A stretch of DNA of 64,000 bases from Gluconacetobacter asukensis (lineage in GTDB: Bacteria > Pseudomonadota > Alphaproteobacteria > Acetobacterales > Acetobacteraceae), in the NCBI RefSeq assembly GCF_014174375.1, contig NZ_JABEQE010000013.1, positions 62,001 through 126,000 on the forward strand, read 5' to 3'. This document shows positions 16,613 to 25,538 of this stretch, in pieces (position 1 is the first letter of the stretch; each line of letters starts with the position of its first letter). A program made the translations under genes and the position numbers. The notes beneath the pieces are model-generated. The model was not told where the DNA came from and did not search any database. It was given only the letters and a program-made list of their open reading frames with translations.

Positions 16613-17953
16613 ATGAAGTTCATCGAGACATTCGCGGATGCCCACGCTGCTGCGAGCAGCCATGCCGGGGACGACAGACCTGCCGATAAGGCCAGGCAGG
16701 ATGGCGGCAATGCGTCGGGGGCGCCCAATGATGACGCACAAGCCTACCCGCCCATTGCGCCTGAGCCGACACAGCGCACCGAGACGGGCATTCGCTACGA
16801 TTTCAATTGCGGCTGCCGGGTCGTGCTGCCCACGCCGCCGGCCCGCGCCACGTGGCATATCCGCCTGACCGATCGTGACAGCGGGAACATCCTTTTCGAG
16901 CATAGAGGTGTGTCCGACGCGTTGGTGAATTCGACGAAACGCTGGTTCGTCAATTTCTACATCGAGGTCTGGAAGGAGGTGCCCGAACCGGCGGGTGGCG
17001 TCATCGAGGAATTGGTATTCAGCCATCGATTCGATCCGCGCGGCAAGGACATCCTGATCCAGTTTCCTGTCGGAACCCTGGGGGATACGCTCGGCTGGAT
17101 GCCCTATGCCGCCCGTTTCGCGGAAAAGCATGGCGCGCACATCACCTGCGCCCTGTCGGCGCTGATCCGTCCCCTGTTCGTCGACGCTTATCCGCATATC
17201 CGTTTCCTGACGCATGAGGAAATCAATGCGCAAAAGCTGAATACGACATTCTATGCCACCTATAGCCTGGGCCTGTTCTTCGACGATGAGGCCTGCGACT
17301 GGCAACCGACGGATTTCCGCCATGTCGGACTGCACAGGACCGCGGCGCATATCCTGGGGGTCGATCCAACCGAGGAGGCGGCCAGGATCAGCATTCCCGA
17401 TGAAGGGCGCCCGATCGACGAACCCTATGTCTGCATCGCCGCCCAGGCATCGAGCCAGTGCAAATACTGGAACAATCCCTATGGGTGGGGGGAGGTCATC
17501 GCCTGGCTGAAGGAGCAGGGCTATCGCGTGGTCTGTATCGACCAGAAACGCGTTCACGGCACCGGGCTGGTCTGGAACCACATCCCCTACGGGGCCGAGG
17601 ACCAGACGGGCGACCGGCCGCTCGTGGAGCGGGCCAGGTGGCTGAAACATGCCGATTTCTTCGTCGGCCTGTCGAGCGGGCTGTCCTGGCTGGCATGGTC
17701 CACGGGAACGCCGGTGGTGATGGTCTCGGGCTTCACGCACCCGACAAACGAATTCGAAACATCCGGACGCGTCAACTGCTGGCATGTCTGCAATTCCTGC
17801 TGGAACGATCCGAAGGAACGGTTCGACCACAAGGATTTCCTGTGGTGCCCCAGGCACAAGGGAACAGAACGGCAGTTCGAATGCACCAAGTCCGTCACCG
17901 GGAAGATGGTGATCGGGAAGATTCTTCACATCATGCAGGAAAGGACGCACTGA
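16613..17953 (+). CDS. BAHT/TibC-type autotransporter strand-loop-strand O-heptosyltransferase
   Basis: 446 residues. After a disordered N-terminus (about 1-60) comes the family's small beta domain (YDFNCGCRVVLP), then a GT-B glycosyltransferase core: GTLGDTLGWMPYA, PYVCIAAQASSQCKYWNNP, and WLKHADFFVGLSSGLSWLAW as the sugar-nucleotide site. Near the C-terminus a cysteine cluster, Cys393, Cys396, Cys412 and Cys424, matches the iron-binding cluster of TibC-like enzymes. Such enzymes add heptose from ADP-heptose to Ser residues of strand-loop-strand repeats. The very next gene, 1 bp away, encodes just such repeats, so it is the evident substrate. The donor sugar is inferred. Confidence 0.88.
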   Translation: MKFIETFADAHAAASSHAGDDRPADKARQDGGNASGAPNDDAQAYPPIAPEPTQRTETGIRYDFNCGCRVVLPTPPARATWHIRLTDRDSGNILFEHRGVSDALVNSTKRWFVNFYIEVWKEVPEPAGGVIEELVFSHRFDPRGKDILIQFPVGTLGDTLGWMPYAARFAEKHGAHITCALSALIRPLFVDAYPHIRFLTHEEINAQKLNTTFYATYSLGLFFDDEACDWQPTDFRHVGLHRTAAHILGVDPTEEAARISIPDEGRPIDEPYVCIAAQASSQCKYWNNPYGWGEVIAWLKEQGYRVVCIDQKRVHGTGLVWNHIPYGAEDQTGDRPLVERARWLKHADFFVGLSSGLSWLAWSTGTPVVMVSGFTHPTNEFETSGRVNCWHVCNSCWNDPKERFDHKDFLWCPRHKGTERQFECTKSVTGKMVIGKILHIMQERTH

Positions 17954-17954
17954 G

Positions 17955-20006
17955 ATGAGCTATGTTTCCAATGGCATCCTATACGTCAATGACTTCGTTG
18001 CCGGTGGAAGTCGTCCCGGAACGTTCTACGGCAGTCCTTTTTCTTCCGCGATCGTGCTTTCGGGCGGGACGCTTGGGGGCGGGGCCGTCAATTCGGGCGG
18101 CACCGTGACCGTCCTCAACGGGGGAATCCTGTCGGGCGCGACCATCAATAATAGCGGACAGGTCTATGTGAGCAGCGGGGGCACCGTCTCGGGAACCACC
18201 TCCGTCACCTCCGGTGGCACGCTCGTCTTCAGCAGCGGCGTCTCGCTGGGGTATGGCGGCAGCACGGGTGTCGCCGTGTTCTCGGGCGGCAATGTCGTGC
18301 TGAATTCCGGTACGTCCCAATATTACTACACCACAACCTTGTCAGGCGGCACGCTGACCGCATACAGGTCGCCTAGCCTGACCTACACGAGTGCCGGCGG
18401 TACCGTTGTTCTGGACGGCGCCCAGGGTGCTTACTCGATGTCCACGACACTTGTCGCGGCGAACATCAATGTCGTTGCCAAAAACGGCGCGACGCTGAGC
18501 AATACGACATTGCTTTCGGGCAATACGCTGACCGCCATCTCCGGAGGAACGGTCCAGAATATCTCCGTATCCTCCGGCGCCACGCTGAACGTTTCGAGCG
18601 GCGCCTTCATTACCAGCCAGGTCACGCTGGGCAATGGCGCGTCGGCATCGGTATCGGTCATCGCCGGCGGCTCCATCGTGCTGAACGGCAGCAACAACGC
18701 GGCCCTGACCCTGACCGGGACCGGCAGTTCCACGGTGGCGATCAGCGGCTTCAACGGCACGGCGCCCGGCAATTCGGACCAGATCACCCTGGCCGACGTC
18801 CCGACGGCGAACGTCGCCTCCGTCTCCTATCCCGATGGCAATCATGTCACTTTCACGATGAAGGACGGGTCCGCCACCACCCTGAACATCCTCAACGTGA
18901 GCAGTTCGGGCTATACGCTCGGCACCGACAGCACGGGCGATCTGGTCTATATGGTCTGCTATCTGGCGGGCACGATGATCCGGATGGCCGACGGCGGCGA
19001 ATGCGCGGTCGAGGAGATCGGGATTGGCGACAGCGTCCTGACCTATGACTGGCGCGAGGGCCGCGACCGCGTCCGCCCCGTCATATGGGCCGGGCATCAG
19101 CATGTCGCGGTCCGCCCCGATCTTCCGGACGATCAGGCAGGCTATCCGGTGCGGGTCGCGGCCAACGCCATCGCCGACGGGGTGCCTTGCAAGGACCTGC
19201 TGATCACGTCCGAACACAGCCTGTTCTTCGGCGGAAAATTCATCCCCGTTCGCATGCTGGTGAATGGCAGGAGCATTTTCTACGATCGTTCCATCACCTG
19301 TTACGACTACTACCATATCGAGACGGACCGGCATTCGGTGATCATGGCCGATGGCGTGCTGTCCGAAAGCTATCTGGACACAGGCAACCGGCGTGGCTTT
19401 ACCCAGCACGGGAGCGTGCTGACGCTGGGCGGCAGGGTCGGCACCTGGCAGGAGGATGCGGCCGCACCGCTGACGGTAGACCGTGCATTCGCCGAACCGC
19501 TGTTCCGCCAGATCGATGCCCGTGCCGCCTTGCTGGCCGGTCAGGCGGACGGCGAGAATGCCCCGACGCTCACAATGGACATGGATCTGCGTCTCGTTAC
19601 CGAAGACGGTGCGACCATCCGCCCGGCGCGCAGGACCGACAGCACGGTCATATTCATGCTCCCCTCCGACGTCGAGACCGTGCGCGTCGTCTCCCGCGCC
19701 AGCCGTCTCTGCGACACTATCGGCCCGTTCGTCGACGATCGCCGCCTGCTTGGCGTGGCTGTCGGCGAGGTCAGGATATTCGAGGGGAATCATGTCGCCG
19801 TCATCCGCGCGCATCTGACGGAGCCGGCGCTGGATGGCTGGAACGTGCTGGAATGGGAGGATACACGCTGGACGACCGGCGACGCCCGGTTGCCGTTGGG
19901 CAAGCGCAGCCCCAACAGCGTTGCCCTCCTGGCCATCCAGATCAGGGCGGGTGGTCCTTATCTCGTCGACAGCGGTCCGGACGCGGTGCGCGTCCGGACC
20001 GCCTGA
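17955..20006 (+). CDS. strand-loop-strand repeat protein with C-terminal Hint domain
   Basis: 683 residues. Residues ~35-250 are tandem 19-20-residue Gly/Ser/Thr repeats of the AIDA/TibA type (SGGTxxxxxVxSGGxxxVxxGG), the expected O-heptosylation substrate. A short linker follows. A Hint domain starts at Cys335 (VCYLAGTMIRMADGG) with the TxxH element Thr418-His421 (LITSEHSLFF), as in Hedgehog/intein self-processing domains, then about 250 further residues. There is no Sec signal peptide and no autotransporter beta-barrel, so the export route and anchoring are unknown. The Hint fold suggests self-cleavage or C-terminal ligation at Cys335. It forms an operon with the glycosyltransferase. Confidence 0.85.
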   Translation: MSYVSNGILYVNDFVAGGSRPGTFYGSPFSSAIVLSGGTLGGGAVNSGGTVTVLNGGILSGATINNSGQVYVSSGGTVSGTTSVTSGGTLVFSSGVSLGYGGSTGVAVFSGGNVVLNSGTSQYYYTTTLSGGTLTAYRSPSLTYTSAGGTVVLDGAQGAYSMSTTLVAANINVVAKNGATLSNTTLLSGNTLTAISGGTVQNISVSSGATLNVSSGAFITSQVTLGNGASASVSVIAGGSIVLNGSNNAALTLTGTGSSTVAISGFNGTAPGNSDQITLADVPTANVASVSYPDGNHVTFTMKDGSATTLNILNVSSSGYTLGTDSTGDLVYMVCYLAGTMIRMADGGECAVEEIGIGDSVLTYDWREGRDRVRPVIWAGHQHVAVRPDLPDDQAGYPVRVAANAIADGVPCKDLLITSEHSLFFGGKFIPVRMLVNGRSIFYDRSITCYDYYHIETDRHSVIMADGVLSESYLDTGNRRGFTQHGSVLTLGGRVGTWQEDAAAPLTVDRAFAEPLFRQIDARAALLAGQADGENAPTLTMDMDLRLVTEDGATIRPARRTDSTVIFMLPSDVETVRVVSRASRLCDTIGPFVDDRRLLGVAVGEVRIFEGNHVAVIRAHLTEPALDGWNVLEWEDTRWTTGDARLPLGKRSPNSVALLAIQIRAGGPYLVDSGPDAVRVRTA

Positions 20007-20059
20007 CCACGAGGCGTACGGCGCGCCTGGCGCGGACCCGCGTGCCGGGCGGTGTGGTT

Positions 20060-20087
20060 GGGGAGCGATCAGTCATGATCGCTCCCC
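20060..20087. terminator. 12-bp-arm hairpin after the Hint gene
   Basis: GGGGAGCGATCA (20060-20071) and TGATCGCTCCCC (20076-20087) are perfectly complementary around a 4-nt loop. No T tract follows. It lies 53 nt beyond the Hint stop and 84 bp before mutL. Likely the operon end. Confidence 0.6.
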
Positions 20088-20170
20088 ATGCCGATCGGCG
20101 GCGGTTCCCCGCTGCGTCTCTCATCGAAAAGGACTTCATCCCCTCAGGGTGGATGGTCTAGCCTGACAAG

Positions 20171-22057
20171 ATGAGTGATTCGCCCGTCCTGCCCGTCCGA
20201 CCGGTGATCCGGCGTCTGTCGGAACAGGTGGTCAACCGCATTGCGGCGGGTGAAGTCATCGAACGTCCTGCTGCCGCGTTGAAGGAACTGGTCGAGAACG
20301 CGATCGATTCCGGTGCGCGGCGGATCGCGATCCTGCTGGAGCAGGGCGGGATCAACCGTATCGAAGTGGTCGATGACGGGTGCGGCATGACGCCGGACGA
20401 CCTGATGCTGGCGGTCGAGCGGCATTGTACCTCGAAACTGCGCGACGAGACGCTGGTGCGGATCGAGACCCTGGGCTTCCGGGGCGAGGCGCTGCCCTCG
20501 ATCGGGGCCGCGGCGCGGCTGTCGGTGACGTCGCGCCCGCATGGGGCGGACAGTGCGTGGCGGGTGACGGTGGAAGGCGGGCTGGTGAGCGCGCCCGCGC
20601 CCTGTGCCGGCCCGGCCGGGACCCGCGTGGTGGTGGAAGATATGTTCTTCGCGACACCTGCCCGGCGGAAATTCCTCAAGAGTCCCCGGGTCGAGGGCGG
20701 CCATGCCGACATCACGGTGCGCCGGCTGGCCCTGTCGGTGCCGCATGTCGCGTTTCGCCTGCAACTGGACGACCGGGTGGTGTTCGACCTGCCGTGCCAG
20801 GACATGGCGGCGCGTGTGGCGGCCATTCTGGAGACCGAGGGCGCGGACGGCATGCTGCCGGTGGAGGGCGTGAAGGGCGATCTGGTGCTGAGCGGCTTTG
20901 CCTGCGGGCCGTCGGTGCATCGGGCGACGGCGGCGGGGCAGATCCTGCTGGTCAATGGCCGGCCGGTGGTCGATCCGGTGCTGCGCACGGCGGTGCGCGT
21001 CGGCTACCGGCATGTGATCGAGCATGGGCGGCATGCGGTGGTGGCGCTGTCACTGACCATTCCGCCCGACATGGTCGATGTGAATGTCCATCCGGCGAAG
21101 ACCGAGCTGCGCTTTGCCGACCCGGCCGCGGTGCGGGGGCTGGTGATCGGCGCGCTGGGCCGGGCGCTGGGGGGCGGGGCGGGCGTGGCCGGGGTGCGGC
21201 CGGGCTTGTTGCAGTCGCGCACGGCGGGGCCGGCGCGGATCTGGTATCCGCCGGCCGATCCCGTGCCCGCGCGTCCGGCGGCGCCGGTCTTTGCGGCGCC
21301 GGGGCCGGCGGCGTTTTCCGGCGGGCGACTCGATCTGGGCGATCGGCCGGCCGCGCGTGTGCTGGACCCGGTCTTGCCGGCGGTGCCGCCGGTAGCGGGG
21401 GCGGGCACGGGCCCGGCGCCGCTGGAAGATGAGGGTGCCATGCTGGCCGATCCGGCGGATTATCCGCTGGGCGCGCCGGTGGCGCAGGTGATGGGGACCT
21501 ATGTCATCGCGGTGTCGGGCGACGGGGCGCTGGTGCTGGTGGATCAGCATGCCGCGCATGAGCGCCTGACGCATGAGCGGCTGCGGGCCCAGTATCTGGA
21601 CGGTACGCTGCGCGCCCAGCGGCTGTTGCTGCCCGAAGTGGTGACCCTGCCGCGCGGGCAGGCCGAGGCGGTGCTGTCCCGGGCCGGCACGCTGTCGGCG
21701 CTGGGGGTGGAGATCGAGCCGTTCGGCGGCGATGCGGTGCTGGTGCGGGCGCTGCCGGCGCTGCTGGGCACCGACGACCCGGCCGGGCTGCTGCGGGACA
21801 TGGCCGAGGAAATGGCCGAGGACGATCTGGCCGATGCGGACGAGGTGCAGGCGCTGGACGGGCGGCTGGATGCCATCCTGGCCAGGATGGCCTGCCACGG
21901 CAGCGTCCGGGCCGGGCGCAGCCTGACGCGGGCGGAGATGGATGCGCTGCTGCGCGACATGGAACGGACGCCGCGTGCCGGCACCTGTTCGCACGGGCGG
22001 CCGACCTGGCTGAAGCTGAGTCGCGCGGATCTGGAAACGCTGTTCGGGCGGCGATAA
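20171..22057 (+). CDS. mutL: DNA mismatch repair endonuclease MutL
   Basis: 628 residues. The N-terminal GHKL ATPase has Glu42 in KELVENAID, DDGCGM, and GFRGEALPSI. A Pro/Ala-rich linker spans about 335-430. The C-terminal domain carries the metal-dependent endonuclease motif DQHAAHERLTHE from Asp458, plus ACHGSVRAG and the final CSHGRPTWLKL. The intact endonuclease motif fits a MutH-independent repair system. It is monocistronic as far as can be seen. Confidence 0.96.
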   Translation: MSDSPVLPVRPVIRRLSEQVVNRIAAGEVIERPAAALKELVENAIDSGARRIAILLEQGGINRIEVVDDGCGMTPDDLMLAVERHCTSKLRDETLVRIETLGFRGEALPSIGAAARLSVTSRPHGADSAWRVTVEGGLVSAPAPCAGPAGTRVVVEDMFFATPARRKFLKSPRVEGGHADITVRRLALSVPHVAFRLQLDDRVVFDLPCQDMAARVAAILETEGADGMLPVEGVKGDLVLSGFACGPSVHRATAAGQILLVNGRPVVDPVLRTAVRVGYRHVIEHGRHAVVALSLTIPPDMVDVNVHPAKTELRFADPAAVRGLVIGALGRALGGGAGVAGVRPGLLQSRTAGPARIWYPPADPVPARPAAPVFAAPGPAAFSGGRLDLGDRPAARVLDPVLPAVPPVAGAGTGPAPLEDEGAMLADPADYPLGAPVAQVMGTYVIAVSGDGALVLVDQHAAHERLTHERLRAQYLDGTLRAQRLLLPEVVTLPRGQAEAVLSRAGTLSALGVEIEPFGGDAVLVRALPALLGTDDPAGLLRDMAEEMAEDDLADADEVQALDGRLDAILARMACHGSVRAGRSLTRAEMDALLRDMERTPRAGTCSHGRPTWLKLSRADLETLFGRR

Positions 22058-22237
22058 CCGCCGCGATTGCCCGCGTGTGGTGGAAAATGCGGGGCTGGTT
22101 CAACGTCAGCGCGTGGCCGTGGTTGTGCAAAGCGCCGAAAACCGATGCTGCTCGGGAGAACGTGATGCGGCGCCCGGGTGGTCTCGCTGCCGGAACAGGG
22201 ATAGGCTTCGCCATCTTTCACGGACGATGAGACCGAC

Positions 22238-23746
22238 GTGCATCCCATCCTGCTCTCCCTGGTCACGTATCTGCCGCTGGGCGGCGCGCTTGCCATCTTC
22301 CTGATGCGCGGCACCTCCGAGGCGATCGAGACCGCGTCGCGATGGGTGGCGCTGTGGACCAGCCTGCTGGTCTTCGCGCTGTCGGTGGTGATGTGGGGCG
22401 AGTTCGATCCGCAGGTGCCGGGCTTTCAGTTCGTGCAGCAGGCGGACTGGGCGGCGTCGTTCGGTGTTTCGTACCATACCGGGGTCGACGGGATCAGCCT
22501 GCTGTTCGTGCTGCTGTCCACCTTCCTGACGCCGCTGGCGGTGATCGGCGGGTGGAAGCTGGTGACGACCCGGGTGCGCGACTACATGGTTGCGCTGCTG
22601 CTGCTGGAAACCACGCTGGTCGGCCTGTTCTCGGCGCTGGACCTGGTTCTCTTCTACGTGTTCTACGAGGCGACGCTGATTCCGGGCAGCCTGATGATCG
22701 GCGTATGGGGTGGGCCGAAGCGGGTCTGGGCCTCGATGCAGTTCTTCCTGTTCACCTTCGGCGGGTCGCTGTTCATGCTGCTGGCGCTGCTGGCGATGTG
22801 GACCATGACCGGCACCACCGACATTCCCGCGCTGATGCATGCGAATTTCGCGCCTTCCATGCAGTGCTGGCTGCTGCTGGGCTTTATCCTGGCCTTCGGG
22901 GTGAAGCTGCCGCTGTTCCCGCTGCATGCGTGGCTGCCCGATGCCTATACCGAGGCGCCCACGCCCACGACGGCGCTGCTGTCAGGCGTGCTGTCGAAGG
23001 CCGGCGCCTATGGGCTGCTGCGTTTCGGCGTGCTGATGTTCCCCGACGCGGCGCGGCTGTTTGCGCCCTATGTGCTGACGCTGGGCGTCATCGCCGTGAT
23101 CTATGCCGCCATCGTCGCCCTGGCGCAGACGGACATGAAGCGGCTGATCGCCTATTCCTCGTTCTCGCACATGGGGGTGATCGCGGTCGGCCTGTTCACG
23201 CTTACGCCCGAGGGCATTGATGGCGCGATCTTCCAGATGCTGTCGCATGGCGTGATCATCACCGCCCTGTTCTTCTGCGTGGCCGCCGTGTCCTGGCGGG
23301 CCGAGACGCGGTCGATCGACGCGTTCTCGGGTGTCGCGCACAAGATGCCGGTGCTGGCGACGCTGGGGATGCTGTTCGTCATGGCCAATATCGGCCTGCC
23401 CGGCACCGGTGCCTTCGTCGGCGAATGGCTGGTGATGGTGGGGGCGATCCATGTCTCGTTCTGGATCGCCTTCCTGGCCGGCAGCAGCATGATCCTGGGT
23501 GCGGTCTATATGCTGGTGCTGTATCGCCGGGTGATGTTCGGCGCGCCGGGGCGCGGGGTGGTGGCGATGCTGCGTGACCTGACCGGGCCGGAACTGGCGG
23601 TTCTGGTGCCCTGCGCGCTGGTCACGCTGTGGATGGGTATTCATCCCACGAGCTTCCTGCGGGTGTTCGATCCGGCGGTGGTCAATGCCGTCTCGGCGCC
23701 CCCGGCACAGGCTGGGCTGGCACCGGTTCATCTCGCGTCCCGCTGA
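22238..23746 (+). CDS. nuoM: NADH-quinone oxidoreductase subunit M (stand-alone)
   Basis: 502-residue, ~14-helix antiporter-like subunit of complex I. The key proton-path residues are present: Glu144 in FYEATLIPG and Lys223 in GVKLPLFPLHAWLPDAYTEAP. The start is a GTG. No other nuo subunit is nearby: mutL precedes it by 180 bp and a convergent argP follows. It may be a displaced nuo gene, a second copy, or part of a Mrp-like complex. The complex-I type sequence favours NuoM over MrpD. Confidence 0.88.
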   Translation: MHPILLSLVTYLPLGGALAIFLMRGTSEAIETASRWVALWTSLLVFALSVVMWGEFDPQVPGFQFVQQADWAASFGVSYHTGVDGISLLFVLLSTFLTPLAVIGGWKLVTTRVRDYMVALLLLETTLVGLFSALDLVLFYVFYEATLIPGSLMIGVWGGPKRVWASMQFFLFTFGGSLFMLLALLAMWTMTGTTDIPALMHANFAPSMQCWLLLGFILAFGVKLPLFPLHAWLPDAYTEAPTPTTALLSGVLSKAGAYGLLRFGVLMFPDAARLFAPYVLTLGVIAVIYAAIVALAQTDMKRLIAYSSFSHMGVIAVGLFTLTPEGIDGAIFQMLSHGVIITALFFCVAAVSWRAETRSIDAFSGVAHKMPVLATLGMLFVMANIGLPGTGAFVGEWLVMVGAIHVSFWIAFLAGSSMILGAVYMLVLYRRVMFGAPGRGVVAMLRDLTGPELAVLVPCALVTLWMGIHPTSFLRVFDPAVVNAVSAPPAQAGLAPVHLASR

Positions 23747-23792
23747 CCGGCCCTGATGGCCGGCCGTCGCCGGAGCTTTTGACGCAGTCTGC

Positions 23793-24689
23793 TTAAAGCA
23801 GGCCATCCTGCGCTGCCGCGACGACCTCGCGCGTCAGGGCGTCCAGCAGCCGGGTGCCGATGCGGGCATGCTGCCAGTAGAGCGGCACGTCCAGATGGTG
23901 GTTCGGCGTCAGGCTGACTAGTTGCCCGGTGCGCAGGTGGTTGGCGACCAGGGGGATGGGGTTCATGCACCAGCCCATTCCGGCCAGGGCGGCGTCGATG
24001 AAGCCGTGGGTGGACGGAATCCAGTGTGTCGGCATGTCCGGTTCGGGCCCGAAGAGGGTGCGGGCCCAGCGGGCGTGCAGATCGTCCCGCCGGTCGAACC
24101 GCAGGACTGGAGCCCGGGCCAGGGATTCGGCGTCGACGCCGCTTGCGAACCATTGCGCCACGAAGGCGGGTGACGCCGTTGCCGCATAGCGCAGGGCGCC
24201 CAGCGGGACGGTACGGCATCCCTGGACGGGCGTGTGGTCGGTGGTCACGGCGGCCAGCACGTCGCCCGTGCGCAGCCGTTCGGCCGTATGGTCCTCGCCC
24301 GCGATGACCAGGTCGACCAGCCGGTCGCCGCGCCCGGCAAAGCCCGCGATGGCGGGAATGAACCAGGTGGCCAGGCTGTCGGCATTGACCGCGACGCGGA
24401 TCGTCGGCGGCCCGGACTCGGCGATCTGGCTTGCCAGCCCGGGCAGGGCGGAGGCCATCTCGCCCTCCAGCAGGCGGACCCGTTCGACATGGGCGCACAG
24501 CCGCGCGCCGATCGCGGTGACGTCGCAGGGTTGCCCGCGCACGATCAGCACGGCGCCCAGCCGGTCTTCCAGCGTGCGCACCCGCTGCGACACCGCCGAG
24601 GCCGTGACGCCCAGCGCCGCCGCCGCGCGTTCGAAACTGCCCTCCCGCGCGACGGCGGCGACGGCGGCCAGCGCGGCGTAATCCAGCAT
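23793..24689 (-). CDS. argP: LysR-type regulator ArgP/LysG
   Basis: 298 residues. The winged HTH (MLDYAALAAVAAVAREGSFE, then RAAAALGVTASAVSQRVRTL) is followed by a ligand domain with THWIPSTHGFIDAALAGMGW, both typical of ArgP/LysG regulators. These sense lysine or arginine and activate the LysE/ArgO exporter. The divergent exporter gene 75 bp away confirms the assignment. Confidence 0.9.
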   Translation of the reverse strand: MLDYAALAAVAAVAREGSFERAAAALGVTASAVSQRVRTLEDRLGAVLIVRGQPCDVTAIGARLCAHVERVRLLEGEMASALPGLASQIAESGPPTIRVAVNADSLATWFIPAIAGFAGRGDRLVDLVIAGEDHTAERLRTGDVLAAVTTDHTPVQGCRTVPLGALRYAATASPAFVAQWFASGVDAESLARAPVLRFDRRDDLHARWARTLFGPEPDMPTHWIPSTHGFIDAALAGMGWCMNPIPLVANHLRTGQLVSLTPNHHLDVPLYWQHARIGTRLLDALTREVVAAAQDGLL

Positions 24690-24735
24690 CGGATTTAGCT
24701 CCGCTTAATCAGGTGAAGAGAATTAAGCTGGATTA
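24679..24735. promoter_or_regulatory. argP-argO divergent control region with inverted repeats
   Basis: Two nested inverted repeats are present. TAATCCAGC (24679-24687, inside the argP start) pairs with GCTGGATTA (24727-24735), and CTTAAT (24704-24709) pairs with ATTAAG (24722-24727) with a 12-nt spacer, a LysR-type T-N11-A-like layout. ArgP binding here is inference. Confidence 0.5.
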
Positions 24736-24764
24736 CGCGACCATCGCCCGGCATGGAAGCGGCC

Positions 24765-25421
24765 ATGTTGATTCCTTCCGGCTTTGCCAGCGGGTTCGGC
24801 CTTGCGGCCGCCCTGATCGTCGCCATCGGCGCCCAGAATTTGTTCGTCCTGCGTCAAGGGCTGCTCCGGCGGCATGTCGTGCCGGTGGTGATGTTCTGCA
24901 CCCTGTCCGACATGCTGCTGGTCTCGGCCGGTGTGCTGGGGATGGGGGTGATTGTGCAGAAGATGCCTGCGCTGATCTGGGTCATGTCCCTGGGCGGCGC
25001 GGTGTTTCTGGCGTGGTACGGGTTCGGTGCCCTGCGGCGTGCCTTTGCCCCTTCCGCAATGGTGGCCGAGGGGGGCTCGGGGCAGGATAGCCTGGCCGGC
25101 ACGCTGGGGCGGGCTGCGGCGTTTACCTATCTGAACCCGCATGTCTATCTGGACACGGTGCTGCTGATGGGGGCGGTGGGCGGCGGGCTGCCGGGTGGGG
25201 CCAGGCCGCTGTTCGTGGCCGGGGCGGCGACGGCCAGCGCCTTGTGGTTTACCGGCCTGGGATTCGGTGCGCGCCTGCTGCGCCCGATCTTTGCCCGCCC
25301 GGCTGCGTGGCGCGTGCTGGATGGGATCGTCGCGGCGGTGATGCTGGCGCTGGCCGGCATGCTGGCGGTGCGTGGCCTTGGCGCCGCGACGCCCTGGCTG
25401 GCCATGCTGCACAGGCTATAA
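24765..25421 (+). CDS. argO: amino acid exporter of the LysE/ArgO family
   Basis: 218 residues from the ATG at 24765, which has GGAAG 5 nt upstream; an ATG at 24753 is possible. About six membrane helices and the family signature FASGFGLAAALIVAIGAQNLFVLRQGLLR and TYLNPHVYLDT are visible. It exports arginine and/or lysine to prevent toxic accumulation. ArgP, encoded divergently, is the expected activator. Confidence 0.88.
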   Translation: MLIPSGFASGFGLAAALIVAIGAQNLFVLRQGLLRRHVVPVVMFCTLSDMLLVSAGVLGMGVIVQKMPALIWVMSLGGAVFLAWYGFGALRRAFAPSAMVAEGGSGQDSLAGTLGRAAAFTYLNPHVYLDTVLLMGAVGGGLPGGARPLFVAGAATASALWFTGLGFGARLLRPIFARPAAWRVLDGIVAAVMLALAGMLAVRGLGAATPWLAMLHRL

Positions 25422-25467
25422 AGGCGCGGTTCGGGGACTCTTCAAAGGCGCGGTTCGGGGACTCTTC
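25420..25467. repeat. exact 24-bp tandem duplication at the argO 3' end
   Basis: The unit beginning AAAGGCGCGGTTCGGG and ending ACTCTTC is present twice without a single difference (25420-25443 and 25444-25467). It starts within the argO stop codon. A recent slippage or duplication product. Confidence 0.9.
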
Positions 25468-25538
25468 AGGGCTGGTCAGCCGGGGTGATGATATGCTCCG
25501 ATAGGTGCGTGGTTTTCCTGCGACGCGGAGTGGCCCGG

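Noticed and set aside
17955-20006. Hint domain as part of a true intein
   Set aside because: No splice-site Asn-Cys/Ser/Thr end and no flanking host-protein halves; the repeat passenger plus C-terminal Hint layout fits a surface protein instead.
19085-20161. 358-codon plus-strand frame overlapping the Hint gene
   Set aside because: Out-of-frame shadow with Arg/Gly-rich composition; the Hint frame has clear domain motifs.
22087-22230. 47-codon ORF between mutL and nuoM (starts MRGWFNVSAW)
   Set aside because: Weak ribosome site and no known family; too short to support, though not excluded.
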